From Siphonodentalium dalli (lineage: Eukaryota > Mollusca > Scaphopoda > Gadilida > Siphonodentaliidae), in contig CP136061.1 in assembly GCA_032622095.1 (NCBI GenBank), positions 47,189,797-47,253,796 on the forward strand: DNA of 64,000 nt, given 5' to 3'. Below, piece after piece: positions 1 to 13,600 of this stretch; position 1 is the first letter of the stretch; each line of letters begins with the position of its first letter. The notes below the pieces were generated by a model. The model was not told the DNA's origin and did no database searches. It saw only the letters and a program-made list of their open reading frames with translations. The position numbers were made by a program, and so were the translations under genes.

Positions 1-115
1 GCCAAATTATCATGAAAAGCCCGATAATTCTTTCCATAATGCATAGATTGTTTTTGTGCAAGAAGCCTTCAAATAAAACCAGCTTGTAATATCAGTTAGG
101 AAATGCTGCGCCTGC

Positions 116-491
116 AGCTCAGTAAGGCTAAATTGGTCATTGTTGCATGGTTTCATGCAAAAATACACCCAGGATCCCCTGAACATACAAAAAGACACCC
201 ATGATCTCCCAAATGTGCAAAAAGTTACCCAGTATCTCAAAGTCTCATAAAAATATATATGATTATTACAATGATTATTTGTTTGTGATTTCGAGTGAAA
301 TTTCAACCAAATTTGATGGGTATTCATCCCCGGATTGAGTTTGACTGTCGCAGACGAACAAAAATTTTGAGATGCTGGTGACTTATTGCACATTTTGGAT
401 ATCCGTTGTGTCTTTTTGCACATTTGAGAGATCATGGGTGTCTTTTTGCTCAATACCATGCGATAATGACCAATTCAGCCCAAGTAAGCTC
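116..491. repeat. Foldback (inverted-repeat) element
   Basis: The left half (from about 116) and the right half (to about 491) are diverged reverse complements of each other. Both carry a short direct repeat of the type GCAAAAAGACACCCATGATC spaced about 33 bp apart inside each arm. A second copy of the family lies at 53955-54373. It ends about 55 bp beyond the stop codon of the phosphatase gene, so it may lie in that gene's 3' untranslated region. Small open frames here are products of the repeat and have no recognisable family. Confidence 0.75.
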
Positions 492-545
492 ACATATATC
501 ACAAACAGTTTTATACCAAAGAAACAACTAAAGATTGTTGAAGTT

Positions 546-1544
546 TCAGCTTCCCTTTAAAACAGTGAGTGAACTAGCGTAGTAAGTTGGAAATATCCCA
601 AACTTCTCAACATCCTGAATAGAATGTTTACCAGTCAAAACCAAAAGAGAATCTGCACCAATATTGTTAGCCATCCCGATATCTGCACGAAGATTGTCAC
701 CAATCACAAGCGTTCTGTCAACTTCTATATCAGGATGTCGAGAGCATATACATTTAAACATGTGGAGATGAGGTTTCCCAACAACGACTGGTTCCCTGCT
801 GGCAGCCAAAGATACTGCTGATACCAGAACCCCAGTTGATGGCTGCTGACGATTGCTTGCAATGAGCTTCCCAATTTCAATGCTATTTGTTGCCACAAAT
901 GCACACTGGGGATTGGTTAAGTAACTTGCTGCTTTGAACAATTTGACATAGTTAAAATGTTCATCAAATCCTACTAAAACTGTGGTGATATCATCTCTGA
1001 AAGTTAACTTCAAGAGCTTTGCAGGATCATATGAAGGTGCTTCACTGTCAGGACCTATACCAAAGTGATTGATGCCCATTAGACTCAATTCATGAGCCAT
1101 TCCTTCACTTCCAATAACGTATGTCGAGCCCGAGTTTTCACAGAAATCCTTCAGATAAACTGCAGATGAATAAGCTGTGTTAAACACATTCTCTATTGAT
1201 GTCTCTATGCCATGATTGGCCAGTTTATCTACATAAACTTTACGCGATTCAATGCTGTTGTTTGTCACATATAATACCTTTATCCCTTGTCTGACTATGT
1301 GGTTGATTGCCCAGTCCGTGCCATTTATGGGCGTTACATGATCCATCTTCCAGATGACACCATCGCAATCCATTAGTATGGATTTATACTTGCTCAGTAT
1401 ATTCTTGGATGTATGTGCGGTAATTTCTATTGGTGCTGCTGGTTTGCTGGGTTTAGATGTCGAGAGTGGTCGTACTAAGTCCTTTCTGATCACAGAAAGC
1501 AATGCTTTGGAAGCAGAATTGACAATCTTCATCTTTGTGACCAT
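546..1544 (-). CDS. PGP: PGP/PDXP-like HAD phosphatase, single exon
   Basis: A 332-residue HAD-superfamily phosphatase of the phosphoglycolate/glycerol-3-phosphate (PGP) and pyridoxal-phosphate (PDXP) group, which hydrolyses small phosphate esters in the cytosol or mitochondria. Motif I is D59-C60-D61-G62 (nucleophile D59, acid/base D61). Motif II is T94-N95-N96-S97. Motif III lysine is K257 in VVVGKPH. Motif IV is G282-D283 with D288 (GDNLRADIG). Residues about 100-250 form the C2-type cap, including GFDEHFNYVKLFKA, typical of this group. Length is close to the family norm (about 320). The start has a strong context (GCCATGG); a second Met lies at residue 5. The first 50 residues are rich in Ser, Lys and Arg with almost no acids, which could be a mitochondrial leader (inference). 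The frame has no interruption. I cannot tell PGP from PDXP by eye. Confidence 0.9.
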   Translation of the reverse strand: MVTKMKIVNSASKALLSVIRKDLVRPLSTSKPSKPAAPIEITAHTSKNILSKYKSILMDCDGVIWKMDHVTPINGTDWAINHIVRQGIKVLYVTNNSIESRKVYVDKLANHGIETSIENVFNTAYSSAVYLKDFCENSGSTYVIGSEGMAHELSLMGINHFGIGPDSEAPSYDPAKLLKLTFRDDITTVLVGFDEHFNYVKLFKAASYLTNPQCAFVATNSIEIGKLIASNRQQPSTGVLVSAVSLAASREPVVVGKPHLHMFKCICSRHPDIEVDRTLVIGDNLRADIGMANNIGADSLLVLTGKHSIQDVEKFGIFPTYYASSLTVLKGS

Positions 1545-1557
1545 GGCGACAATCTGA
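1545..1557 (-). promoter_or_regulatory. Possible 5' UTR splice acceptor of the phosphatase gene
   Basis: Read on the minus strand, the start codon is preceded by TATATACCTTCAG then ATTGTCGCC and the ATG. CCTTCAG is an acceptable 3' splice site, so an untranslated upstream exon could exist further right. If it does, the gene is intronless only in its coding part. No promoter can be fixed without transcript data. Confidence 0.25.
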
Positions 1558-4440
1558 AGGTATATAATATGGTTGCAATGTTTACTATATGAAGTGGATC
1601 AAAGATGTATTCAGATAGAAAAAGAAGGCCATTGGTGGGAGCAAACACCGATGTTAAATTGTGTTTATTTATCAGGAGTGGAAATAACAGGGTTATCAGG
1701 GTAGGATCACCTGGGTGGGTTGTATACATGGGTTGGGGGTCTTACCATCTTATTCATATAACAGTGTTTAACTTTAACCGATGGTATATACCCCATTAAA
1801 ATGTGTCTTGATGGCCCACAGATGTCTTGGTAAGTAGATAAGACACTCAGTTTGGTCCCATTTTACTTAGGTAGAACTTGTTTGAAACATATATTTTGTG
1901 TCTACCAATATATACAGTATTCACAATTGAATGATGATGTGGTGGTAATGAATGATAAGGAACCACTGGGGATTGGAGCACAAGGTATGCAACTTAGTTA
2001 TAAAGCTCCTGATCTCCCCGCATTATATCGCATATACATATAAGTTTGAGTTTGTAGATAAGTTTGTAGATGTTGCCACGGTTAGTGATCCTTATAATTT
2101 CATGTGGGAGGGGTGGAGTAATTAATGTAACATGTGTGGTGGGAGTGTGTTGTGAAGGGTAAGATGTGGTGTTCGGTCGGGACACTGAGGATTTGTGTCA
2201 ACTCAGGGTCTGATTGAACTATTTCGAAGAGTCTAGCATAACTAAGGTGGATTTACCCGGGTAGATGTTTATATGGATCAGACCTCCATTACAACAAGAA
2301 CATAAAAATTAAATTTAACATCCAAATATATATACGACATATAAACCCTATAATTACCAATAAAGAATATCATTTTGTTGAAAATTAACAAAAAAAATTT
2401 TGGTGTCCTTCTAAAACTTTGAAAAGATATGAAATAATAGCAGTTCGTAATCGAAACTCGAAATTAGATGAACATTTAAGTAATTAAAAAGAGTCAGGCA
2501 GACTCGTTCTCACAATAACTGATGATGAAAAATATTTGGCCAATAAAAGAGGGTTTTTGACCAAATTCCAGGCTCCTGTGGTATATTGTAGAACACAGAA
2601 TTTATTCAAAATTATCTCAATTCTTACATATGCACCGTGTACAGGTCAAGCCAATTCTCAGTCTACTTTTTACTTGTGCATATATATTTGACTAAGATAA
2701 AATGTAAACATTGATTTAGTAATTTTAGAATACTCACAATTCAAGAAAATATATAGCATAGGTGATGCATATATTAAGAATGATTGATTGATTGTTTGTT
2801 TTTATTCTGGCAAGCATAGTAGTTTGTTATATATTTCAAGATATTATAAGATATTTAAATGTGTTCTGTAAAGTGGTCTCTAGAAAATTGTATGTAAAAT
2901 GTAGGCCGTATGTTGATTGAATTTTGATTTTGAAATAAACAGGGCCAAAAAATCTTAAAACTAAATAAAAGTTGGACACAAGAAAGCAAACATTTGACTA
3001 ATTATTCAAATTTGTGGGCCCTGTGGAGATAGGTCAGGTGAGAGGAATGGTTGTGCATTTTCAATATATTGTGTGTTGTTGGTTGACAAATCTTTAAACT
3101 GGATTAATAAATTAAATAATGACTTTACAATACAATGATAACTTTAAAACAATGTTTATATGTACATATGGGTAATGTAAAAGAGTGCTAAATTAAGACA
3201 ATGTGTCAAATCAGTTATTTATTCCTATATTTAAAGACAATCTGGGGAAAAGAGCCACATGTTGTCAAAAAAGAAATATCTGTGAAAACTGATTAAGCAA
3301 GTTATTACATTCTGAGTAGAATGAGTAGACTGAGGAATACTGATAGCTGCACTTGTACTAACTATAAATTGTCTTTTATATCAAATGAGTCATTACTATC
3401 TTTATGCCATTTAAATTTTAGATAATTGCTAGTTATATGTCTAAAAAAAATCATGTATTAACAGAAATTTTGTATGGAGTGAAATAAGCATGGAATCATA
3501 TTTAATGTGAAAAATAGGGACATTTAAATTATAGGAAAAATTTAAAAGGTTTAGGGACATGCAGCTGAACTGTTGATTATTGATTCAAAGTAAATCTCAA
3601 CATGGGGAAACTGTTTTAATGTAATTTACCCATTGGAAAGATTTGTAATTGTTCATGTAAACATGTAAGCAATTAAGTCAGAAGCTATCTGTTCTAACCA
3701 TTAAATTAAGTTATACGATGGCTGAGACTAATAATACTAGCTAGGTTGCAGATCACCTCACTTATTTTATTTTGAAACTCACATTTTAATTTACAATGTA
3801 TGGATCACATATGTAACAGAGACCGATTGATATAATAATTAAGTGTTGATCAGCATGCAGATATCTGTATCCAACTCTTATTTCAGCATAGTATATATGC
3901 ACTTATTACTTCAGTATGTAGAGCCATGTCAATAATAATATACATATTACCAAGCAGTGCTCGCTTAATAACATTGCATGTGAGTACATGTGAATGCATC
4001 TGTATGACATGTGTAGGTCATGTGTCCGCACCGTACATGTATACATGCCAGATTGCTCTTTCTTAAGAGATATATCATAAGCCTACTCACAAATCTAAAG
4101 TGGCCTTACTATGAGCTCTCATCAGGCGATGTCACTTCGAACAGCTGTAGTGCTGGCCTTGAACTTTATTCCATATGATGCAGTATGATGCCCAGTTTTC
4201 TTCAAGATCAGCCCATAAATAGATTGTTGTCTACCAATATCATGAATATGCATGAAGGCATGTCCATTTTTCTTATCCATGTGAGCCTATATATCCGTCG
4301 CAATAACAATATTAATGTTTAAAGATACATATATTTACCAAACGACTCATCCAGTAATGATTAATACTTTAGCATCCCACGACCACTGGGGTCTCTTGTT
4401 TCAAGGTACGTCGCGTGTCAGGACTTTAGCCCAAAAAATC
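1558..4440. other. Intergenic spacer between divergent genes
   Basis: AT-rich sequence between the phosphatase (leftward) and transaldolase (rightward). I see no coding exon, no clear foldback element and no tandem repeat. Must contain the promoter of the phosphatase gene, which I cannot locate. Confidence 0.6.
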
Positions 4441-4443
4441 TCA

Positions 4444-4460
4444 AGACGTCACTTCCGGTT
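4444..4460 (+). promoter_or_regulatory. Transaldolase promoter-proximal CRE-like and ETS-like sites
   Basis: GACGTCAC (4445-4452) overlaps ACTTCCGGTT (4451-4460), about 75-90 bp before the transaldolase start codon. The first resembles a CREB/ATF half site and the second the ETS/GABP core, both common near start sites of TATA-less housekeeping genes. The sites are seen directly; their use is inferred. Confidence 0.4.
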
Positions 4461-4533
4461 CATATCTCGAATTTCCTGATCGTCATTGAGCTCGAGGGCT
4501 AATTCAAGTCGATAAAACTGTGCTCCAAACACG

Positions 4534-4627
4534 ATGTCAGACAGTCCAAACAAGAAAATGGCGAGATCAGTACTCGATCAACTCAAGGATGCAACTGTTG
4601 TTGTAGCTGACACAGGTGATTTCGAAG
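4534..4627 (+). CDS. TALDO1: Transaldolase coding exon 1
   Basis: Encodes residues 1-31 plus one base of codon 32, from ATG to GAAG before the donor GTAAGC. Contains [10 protein letters not shown], matching the first strand and catalytic Asp of the family. Confidence 0.92.
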
Positions 4628-7600
4628 GTAAGCTTGAACCAAAACTTCCCGTGTGTCCGTGGCGTGGGATTGGGAAAATTCGGCCCAGAGGCCGACTTTT
4701 TTTTTATTTTGGTTCAGGTAACTAACATCTCTGAACATCCCAGAAAAAAAAATACGATCGGTCAATCGGCAAAAATATTTTTTTCTACATTATTTTTCCC
4801 CATTGCAAACCCCAAAACTTCCAAATGTAATACTCAAATATGTAGCCAGAGACAGAGTACTCTTGAGTCTTGGGCTCCAAATAAACATCATACATGCATG
4901 CACGTTTATTATTTTCTTGGGAAATTTCCCCCCTGCACAGTGCTTATTTGGGTCTGCACGTTTATTAATTTTAGGCTATGAAAATTTAAATCAGCACAAA
5001 CTCAAGATTTCTATATGACTCTGATACCAAAATGATGAGTTTATATCTTTATGAATGTACATATTCAAATATATGACACACATGTGAACATTTAAATACT
5101 GAATAAAACACCACATGACACATACCGTACTATGTTGATTCCTATAGGCTATACTTGACCTACACGAACTGTAAAAATAATATGTTTAAAAGTTGATGAC
5201 AGATGTTTTGCTCAGAGTTTCTCCTGCACTATTATTTGGGTCTGCACTTTTATTTGGAGCCCGAGAGTAGAGATACCACCGTGACTGTACAGATTGTAGG
5301 TAGAGAATTGTTGCGTTATTTGTAAGACATCAATGATCATGTACTTCCGATTCCACCAGGCAGAGATGCGTCACGTGATCCATGCCCCAGCTGATTGAAG
5401 AGATGAATTTATTCTGCATTCGGGATTGTTGGAACTAACATCAGGCCTTAATGTTCCCCACAACTCACAGCGTTTAACGTTGTCCCCAAATTATAGAAAT
5501 GTCCCTAAATTAGAAGGCACAAATTGACAAAATGTCACCGTAAAATCACCCTTTTTATGACCTGTTTGTGTGTGTATATTGCTTCATTTGATCACAACAA
5601 TTCAAGTTTCTAAAAATTTTCAGGTTCACATATATAGTTAGATTAAATTAAATTTTAATTGGAAATACCCATGATCAGTGTGTTGGTGGACTGCTTGGTT
5701 AACTTCAAGCACCATACATCTATAAAATGGCTTTGTTGATGTCAAATGATCCAATATTCCCAAATTGTCAATAAATGTCAGATTGTAACCTACAAAATTT
5801 GAAAATATAAGGGTAACATATAAACTTGCTGAATGCTGATATAAGCCCAAGATGCCAGGAAATGATGTGGAGCCATTGGTTCATTTCTTTCCCTTTTCAT
5901 AAACCCTCATACCCCCAATAGTCACGAGGGGATACCCCCCTCCCCCGCCACAAACCCACCCCCCCTGTCCCCCAAAATGTCCCCAAATTAGCGTAATTTA
6001 AAGGCCTGCTAATATACAGTCATTCAGGCAGTAAAGGGTCAGTTGCTGTTTATCGTCGTGGCAAAAGCCACAGATGCACCTGATCTCCCAAAATCATGTT
6101 GATTTTTGAGAATGAATATGTGTTGGAGATCATGTCCAATTTGTGGCGAGTTCTGACGGTAATTTCCGATTTAATTCAATTTTTCTGACGGACAGTGGAA
6201 ACGCATCGGAGGAAAGTAGGTCAACAAAATATGTCAAGTTGCAGATCGGCTGCTGCTAATACAAAACAGAATAAAATACACCCAAACTAAGCACTGTAAA
6301 ATATTAACAAATTATTGATTTTTCAACCCCCAGACCCCCACAAAAGTTAAAATTTGTCTTATTGTGTAAACATTTAATTTGTTTCGACCTACTTCCATTG
6401 TCAATAGCGGGTCACATGCTTTTGTTGACAGTCGATTGCACGTGCATTCACGGACTGAATAAAAACATGTCAATTGAATTCTAATGATTAGCATACGTTG
6501 AAAATAATAAAACATAGTAAAATTGCATGCCTTCATTGGCAACTTGAGACATAATATAGGTTGAAATTGTTCTCATAGTTTAATTTTCCAACAGAATTGA
6601 ATGAAGAGTGATTTTTTTTTTAGACCAACCGTCAAATATTTTCCAATGGTAGTTAAAATAATTAGATTGGAATGGCTATCAGTTGGAACATTTTCAACTA
6701 TACAGGGTGCCAGTTTGAACAATTCTAGCAATTGGAATTCTTGAAGGACCTGTTTGGGGGAGGGATCCAAGCCAAAAATTATTAACCCACCCGCAAGGGA
6801 GGGACAGGGACGTGGTCAGAGGGTCTCCGTTGGCGACGTCCACCTTGGAATTTCAAATCACCCCCCCCCCCTCCCCCCCCCCCCCCCCCCCCCATTGAAC
6901 CAGACAAATCTCCCAAAGCACCGCCCTTGGTTTGAAAATTTTCATCTGGTGTCTCAAACTTTCCAACTGTTGGAAATGTCGAACCCCACACCCCCTAAGG
7001 TTGGATAATTTCCCAAATAATGGTCATTTTCAGACCAAAATTTTGACACAAAAATCAAAAAATATGTTGATTTGCCGATCACAAACCCCGTGTACCCTTC
7101 AGCACATTTTCAAACCCTCTGTACCCTTCAGCACTTTTTAGCTCAACTTTACTTTGTAAAGTTTGAGCTATTGCCATGGCTTGGTATCCGTCATGCGTGT
7201 GTGCGTGATTCGTCAACAATTTCCTTTAGCATAGGCTACAGTTCGTACCTTTGGTCCGATTATTATGAAATTTGTAGATGGGAACGAGTCATTTTGGGGT
7301 CATTCGGGAAAAAAAACATGGCCGCCAGTGGCCATCTTGGATTTCAAAATTCAATCCATTAGCACGTAGTCCAGGAGATATTGGTCGACCTCTGCACCCC
7401 CCCCCCAGGACTCAACTTCACCCCACTAATTTTCTTTCTTTCTTAAGGTCTCCTATAAATTTTTTCACTTGTTAACAAGACAATAAAGTGGCCGCAGAGA
7501 CTCCAGACAAGATGGCATCCATCATGGCGGCCATTTTTTTTAAATGCACCATGTCTCTTTGATCGCCGTTATAGTAAAGATGATATCACATGCGGTCTTG

Positions 7601-10600
7601 TTTTCCGCTCGATTCGTTATGCTAATATACAACCCTTATAAATTAGCCAAAAATCCGACACCAGAATTCAATATGGCGGCCAAGATGGCCGCCGAAATGT
7701 GAAAATATGCTATTTTTCTGACATGTTACCACCTTTTGTTTGTCTCTGGGAAAATGTTGGCATATTTGCGTCATGTTATACATTTATCATATAGAGGAGT
7801 CATTTTCGACCACAGGGGGACGATAATATACATATATTGCGGGATATTTTTGTCTGATATCACGTTTTCCCAAATGCCGTTATAATAGGTCAAAGCCGAA
7901 TCTACGTTAATAACGCGATGTAATGTTTCGAATCAATGAATGTTATTGCTATTATAACAACACCCATGCATATATATGTGCAGGAGATAATACACGAGCT
8001 ATGATTCTTCTTATATCTGAGTTGAGGAATATTTACCCAAATCCAAGATGGCGGCCAAAATGGCCACCAGAAATAAAAAATCGCCGATTTTAACATCAGT
8101 GAGCATTATTGTCATGAAAACTCCACACCTGCTTACTATTGTGAGTTGGGAACACTTAGGCGAAGAACTTTCCTTGTACCGTATCCAAACAAAAGTACCC
8201 CAAATCCAAAATGGCGGACAGATTTTGAAAAATTACCGAAATTCCCTCATATTCGCATCATTGGGCATTATTGTCGAGACAACTCCACCCATGCTTACAG
8301 TTGAGTTGGAAATACTGAGGTGAAGTAATTACCTTACATCTCATACAAGAAATTGTTTTCCAAATCGTTGATGACAGCCAAAATGGCGATCGAAATTTGA
8401 AAACAAGTCTACATTCCTTTACTTTCTTACGATGGGCGTTATTGTTTCGCGATTTCGATCCACCATTACATGTTGATATGGAATAGTGACATCAAGTATT
8501 CACTAGGGTTTGGAAATTGATACTCACAGCCAAGATCGCTGCTAAATTGGTGGCTAGAAATTGAAAAGAAATCGATATTTTCACATATTAATTTCAACAT
8601 TTTGTCATAATATCGGTATGTATGGACGAAACTGTACATACACCATCTACTAGTTCAACTTGAAAGTATCAAAACGCATAACATAGCTCGTATCCTTCTG
8701 GAAAGATGAAAACCACAATTAATATTGCGATGTGGCATTTCGAAATCCATTCTCCACTTAGCGCCGATAATGGCCGTAAGCATATAGGTGCGCCAAATAG
8801 TTATATCAGAACAATTACCTGATAACAGATTCTGATTTGCAACGTCACGTCCATAATTATCTGGACCAGCTTCCATTTCTTTGTCTGATAAATCTAGGTA
8901 GCTCACACCGACAAAGTATTCACCACTTCCTGAGAGTAGGGTCCCTCTAATCATAACGTTTCAAACAATTCATTTTCCGGTGTCTAGCTTACGATTTTAA
9001 ATATTTGCTAAATATGATATTTGTTCGTCATCCTGACCTATGAAGGCATATGACCGATGAGTATACAAGCTTACAGAAGGTCATCTTTATGTATGTGTCT
9101 CATACCCATGGGGATATAACTACATGCACACATGGCGAACCAGTTAGTTAGTCACTTCTCAATAGATGGATCGTCAACTCACAAACTCAGCGAACGTATT
9201 GGCATATGTGGACAACTTGGACAGTGTTTCGAAGGTTGCTAGCTGTCTCATTCCCTTGGACAGATGTCTATCTGCTAAGGAGAAGACCATAGTGTACAGA
9301 CTACCCACACTTCTTGACCATGATCCGAAGCACACTGTGTGACGCCCCGCATTTGTCTCGTCGAATATCTCCCAGCAGAGAAGAACAATGCTCGCGGTGC
9401 TAGTTTATGGACATGCGCCATGATAGTGGGAATGAAATGGGCCACAGTATACACCACCCCTACACTTGGTGCATGTTTAAGATATAGACTGTCATGCGTG
9501 TCGGTTTTATTTGGTGTGGTAAGATTGTATTTCCACATCCGTTTCGAAGCCTTTCTGATTGAACTACGTACATTTTTGTCTGTATAATACTATGCTAGCC
9601 TCCCTCAAAACAGTCGGATGGACTGAAGGATAATGTCTTTATAGCATGAATGTATACGTTTTTTGTTATCCTCTCTCAGGGTTAGTGTCAGTAGTCAGTA
9701 CGTTGGCGGTATTATTCAAGAAAATGTCAGGAACTGTGGTGCATTTATTTCACTATGTATTTAAAGAACAATTTACAGTCTCGATGGCAATGGCTGTGGA
9801 CGTTATGGTCATATAGCTTTATATATATAACTTTAGAATATAGCAGTTAATGTCTCATGCAGGAAAATGATCGCAATGGTGATGTTACCAAGAAATCACT
9901 TGGTGTACCAACGTTTGTTGAACTGAATGCAAGAGCTCATCAACGTAACATTCCTCTGGATGTTCTTCGCGTTGAACATTTCACCATTTTGTTGATGGCA
10001 TTTGTACTTTCTTGAACCATACCACCCAGCGTGAGTATGACATATCAACCAACTATCAAAGGTATCGCCTTTAAGACTACACTCCAGTCTTGGTGGGGCT
10101 TAAACAGCAGTAGCCAATGGCACACGCCTGGTCCAGCTGTTTAAGAACGGCTTCCAAACGGATGGGAACATACAATCTTAGCATATACAAGGAAAGCAAA
10201 GCCACACATGAGATCCTGTTTGAATCTAAAACATAACAAAATAAGGGGCGGTGCAGTCATGGTCCAATTTCATCTCCACTATCATGACACATACCCACAA
10301 ACTAGCACTGTGTGTATTGTTATCATCTGCTTGGATATGTTCGATGAGACGATTGCTGGACGCCAACAAGCTTGTTCTTGTGATCATGTTCAATGAGTTT
10401 GGGTATATTATGCATTATGGTCTTCTACGCCTTAGCAGAAATGCATTCGTCAAATGTCGGGTTTTCAACATTCGAAGCCATATTCAGAAGTTGTCCGGGT
10501 ACGTCAGTGCATTAGATGAGTATGCTAATTGATGAACCATATATTGGGAAGTGGCTGTTTGGGAAGATCACCAGGTGTACACATTGTTATCCCCATTGGG

Positions 10601-13600
10601 TCACCAAAGCTGACAATACGCAGATAGATAGGTCCTTCTGAAAGCTAGTATACGCATCGACCGAATACCTTTCTAGTGTATCGCACAAGATGACGCCTAT
10701 ACCCCATATGTAGCATCTGCATTATACCATAAGCTATACCACGAATGAAGCTCGCTAAGAATTCCAAGCTTTCGAAACAAACACGTGAGCTGGACACCGG
10801 CATATGTATTGTTTGAAACATTCCGATTAGTGGCACCCTTCTACAAAGAAGTGTAGTAAACTGTTGTTGTGAGTGAGATAGTGTTGAAACGATTAATCGA
10901 CTAATCGAAATCGACGCGATTATTAAATTAGTCGATTCCGAAATCGGCTAGTCGACTAGTCGGAATACACCCACCACCATTATGCCATCGCGAAAGCAGT
11001 GCCGTTGCCGAATTACTGGACAATTTAAACAATCAGGCTATCGAAATACACAATCACAATTAGCTTGCTTTCAGTATTTGGTGGTCATGCACGAGCGCGA
11101 AACCCAATGACCTCAACTCAATGTATTTGTCGGCGCCGCGCCGGCTTATTCTTTGAAGTTGAGACGACCGGCTTTGATACGTGTTGATGGGTGGATATTG
11201 TTAATTTCTCTGTATTCTCTGTACATGTGTCTGTGCGTACGTGTTGATGGGTGGATATTGTTCATTTCTCTATATTCTCTATACATGTGTCTGTGCGTAC
11301 GTGTTGATGGGTGGATATTGTTCATTTCTCTGTATTCTCTGTACATGTGTCTGTGCGTACGTGTTGATGGGTGGATATTGTTAATTTCTCTGTATTCTCT
11401 GTACATGTGTCTGTGCGTACGTGTTGATGGGTGGATATTGTTCATTTCTCTGTATTCTCTGTACATGTGTCTGTGCGTACGTGTTGATGGGTGGATATTG
11501 TTCATTTCTCTGTATTCTCTGTACACGTGTCTGTGCATACGTGTTGATGGGTGGATATTGTTCATTTCTCTGTATTCTCTGTACATGTGTCTGTGCGTAC
11601 GTGTTGATGGGTGGATATTGTTCATTTCTCTGTATTCTCTGTACATGTGTCTGTGCGTACGTGTTGATGGGTGGATATTGTTCATTTCTCTGTATTCTCT
11701 GTACATGTGTCTGCGTACGTGTTGATGGGTGGATATTGTTCATTTCTCTGTATTCTCTGTACATGTGTCTATGCGTACGTGTTGATGGGTGGATATTGTT
11801 CATTTCTCTGTATTCTCTGTACATGTGTCTGTGTGTACGTGTTGATGGGTGGATATTGTTCATTTCTCTGTACATGTGTCTGTGCGTACGTGTTGATGGG
11901 TGGATATTGTTCATTTCTCTGTATTCTCTGTACATGTGTCTATGCGTACGTGTTGATGGGTGGATATTGTTCATTTCTCTGTATTCTCTGTACATGTGTC
12001 TGTGCGTACGTGTTGATGGGTGGATATTTGTTAATTTCTCTGTATTCTCTGTACATGTGTCTGTGCGTACGTGTTGATGGGTGGATATTGTTCATTTCTC
12101 TGTTTTCTCTGTACATGTGTCTGTGCGTACGTGTTGATGGGTGGATATTGTTCATTTCTCTGTATTCTCTGTACATGTGTCTGTGTGTACGTGTTGATGG
12201 GTGGATATTGTTCATTTCTCTGTACATGTGTCTGTGCGTACGTGTTGATGGGTGGATATTGTTCATTTCTCTGTATTCTCTGTACATGTGTCTATGCGTA
12301 CGTGTTGATGGGTGGATATTGTTCATTTCTCTGTATTCTCTGTACATGTGTCTGTGTGTACGTGTTGATGGGTGGATATTGTTCATTTCTCTATATTCTC
12401 TATACATGTGTCTGTGCGTACGTGTTGATGGGTGGATATTGTTCATTTCTCTGTATTCTCTGTACATGTGTCTGTGCGTACGTGTTGATGGGTGGATATT
12501 GTTAATTTCTCTGTATTCTCTGTACATGTGTCTGTGCGTACGTGTTGATGGGTGGATATTGTTCATTTCTCTGTATTCTCTGTACATGTGTCTGTGCGTA
12601 CGTGTTGATGGGTGGATATTGTTCATTTCTCTGTATTCTCTGTACACGTGTCTGTGCATACGTGTTGATGGGTGGATATTGTTCATTTCTCTGTATTCTC
12701 TGTACATGTGTCTATGCGTACGTGTTGATGGGTGGATATTGTTCATTTCTCTGTACATGTGTCTGTGCGTACGTGTTGATGGGTGGATATTGTTCATTTC
12801 TCTGTATTCTCTGTACATGTGTCTGTGCGTACGTGTTGATGGGTGGATATTGTTCATTTCTCTGTATTCTCTGTACATGTGTCTATGCGTACGTGTTGAT
12901 GGGTGGATATTGTTCATTTCTCTGTATTCTCTGTACATGTGTCTGTGTGTACGTGTTGATGGGTGGATATTGTTCATTTCTCTGTACATGTGTCTGTGCG
13001 TACGCGTTGATGGGTGGATATTGTTCATTTCTCTGTATTCTCTGTACATGTGTCTATGCGTACGTGTTGATGGGTGGATATTGTTCATTTCTCTGTACAT
13101 GTGTCTGTGCGTACGTGTTGATGGGTGGATATTGTTAATTTCTCTGTATTCTCTGTACATGTGTCTGTGCGTACGTGTTGATGGGTGGATATTGTTCATT
13201 TCTCTGTTTTCTCTGTACATGTGTCTCAGATGTTAAAGATGAGGCGGAATTTTATTGATGGTAGCCACTGTACAGGGTAGCATCACTAAATTCACCCTCT
13301 GGGCACCTCATTCTGCTAACGTCAGACACACTATATTCAGACTTCAAATCAATATAATTATTTATTATATGACAATTTCTTGAATCACATTGTTCCTGTC
13401 GTATTTTGATTCTGATTAAAAACAGTGTGGAATCAGACGATGCCGACGTCACACAACATACTGTATATGACGTTCGCCTCAACCATGAAAACGGAACTAT
13501 ATAATAAAAGCATAATCACACATGATGATTGCAATTTTTTTTTTCAATTTATGGATCAAGGATGGGGGGCCTATAATAAACACAGAACAACATGTAAGCA

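Noticed and set aside
1529-1729. 66-codon frame upstream of the phosphatase start
   Set aside because: Different frame from the phosphatase and without conserved features.
9290-9345. Peptide with DHDPKHT resembling a Tc1 transposase motif
   Set aside because: The surrounding residues do not continue the transposase pattern and stops follow at once; one short match is not enough.
11671-13236. 521-codon plus-strand open frame (and 426-codon minus frame at 11940-13220)
   Set aside because: Pure minisatellite translation, open on both strands, broken by 58- and 61-bp units; no promoter, splice or homology support.
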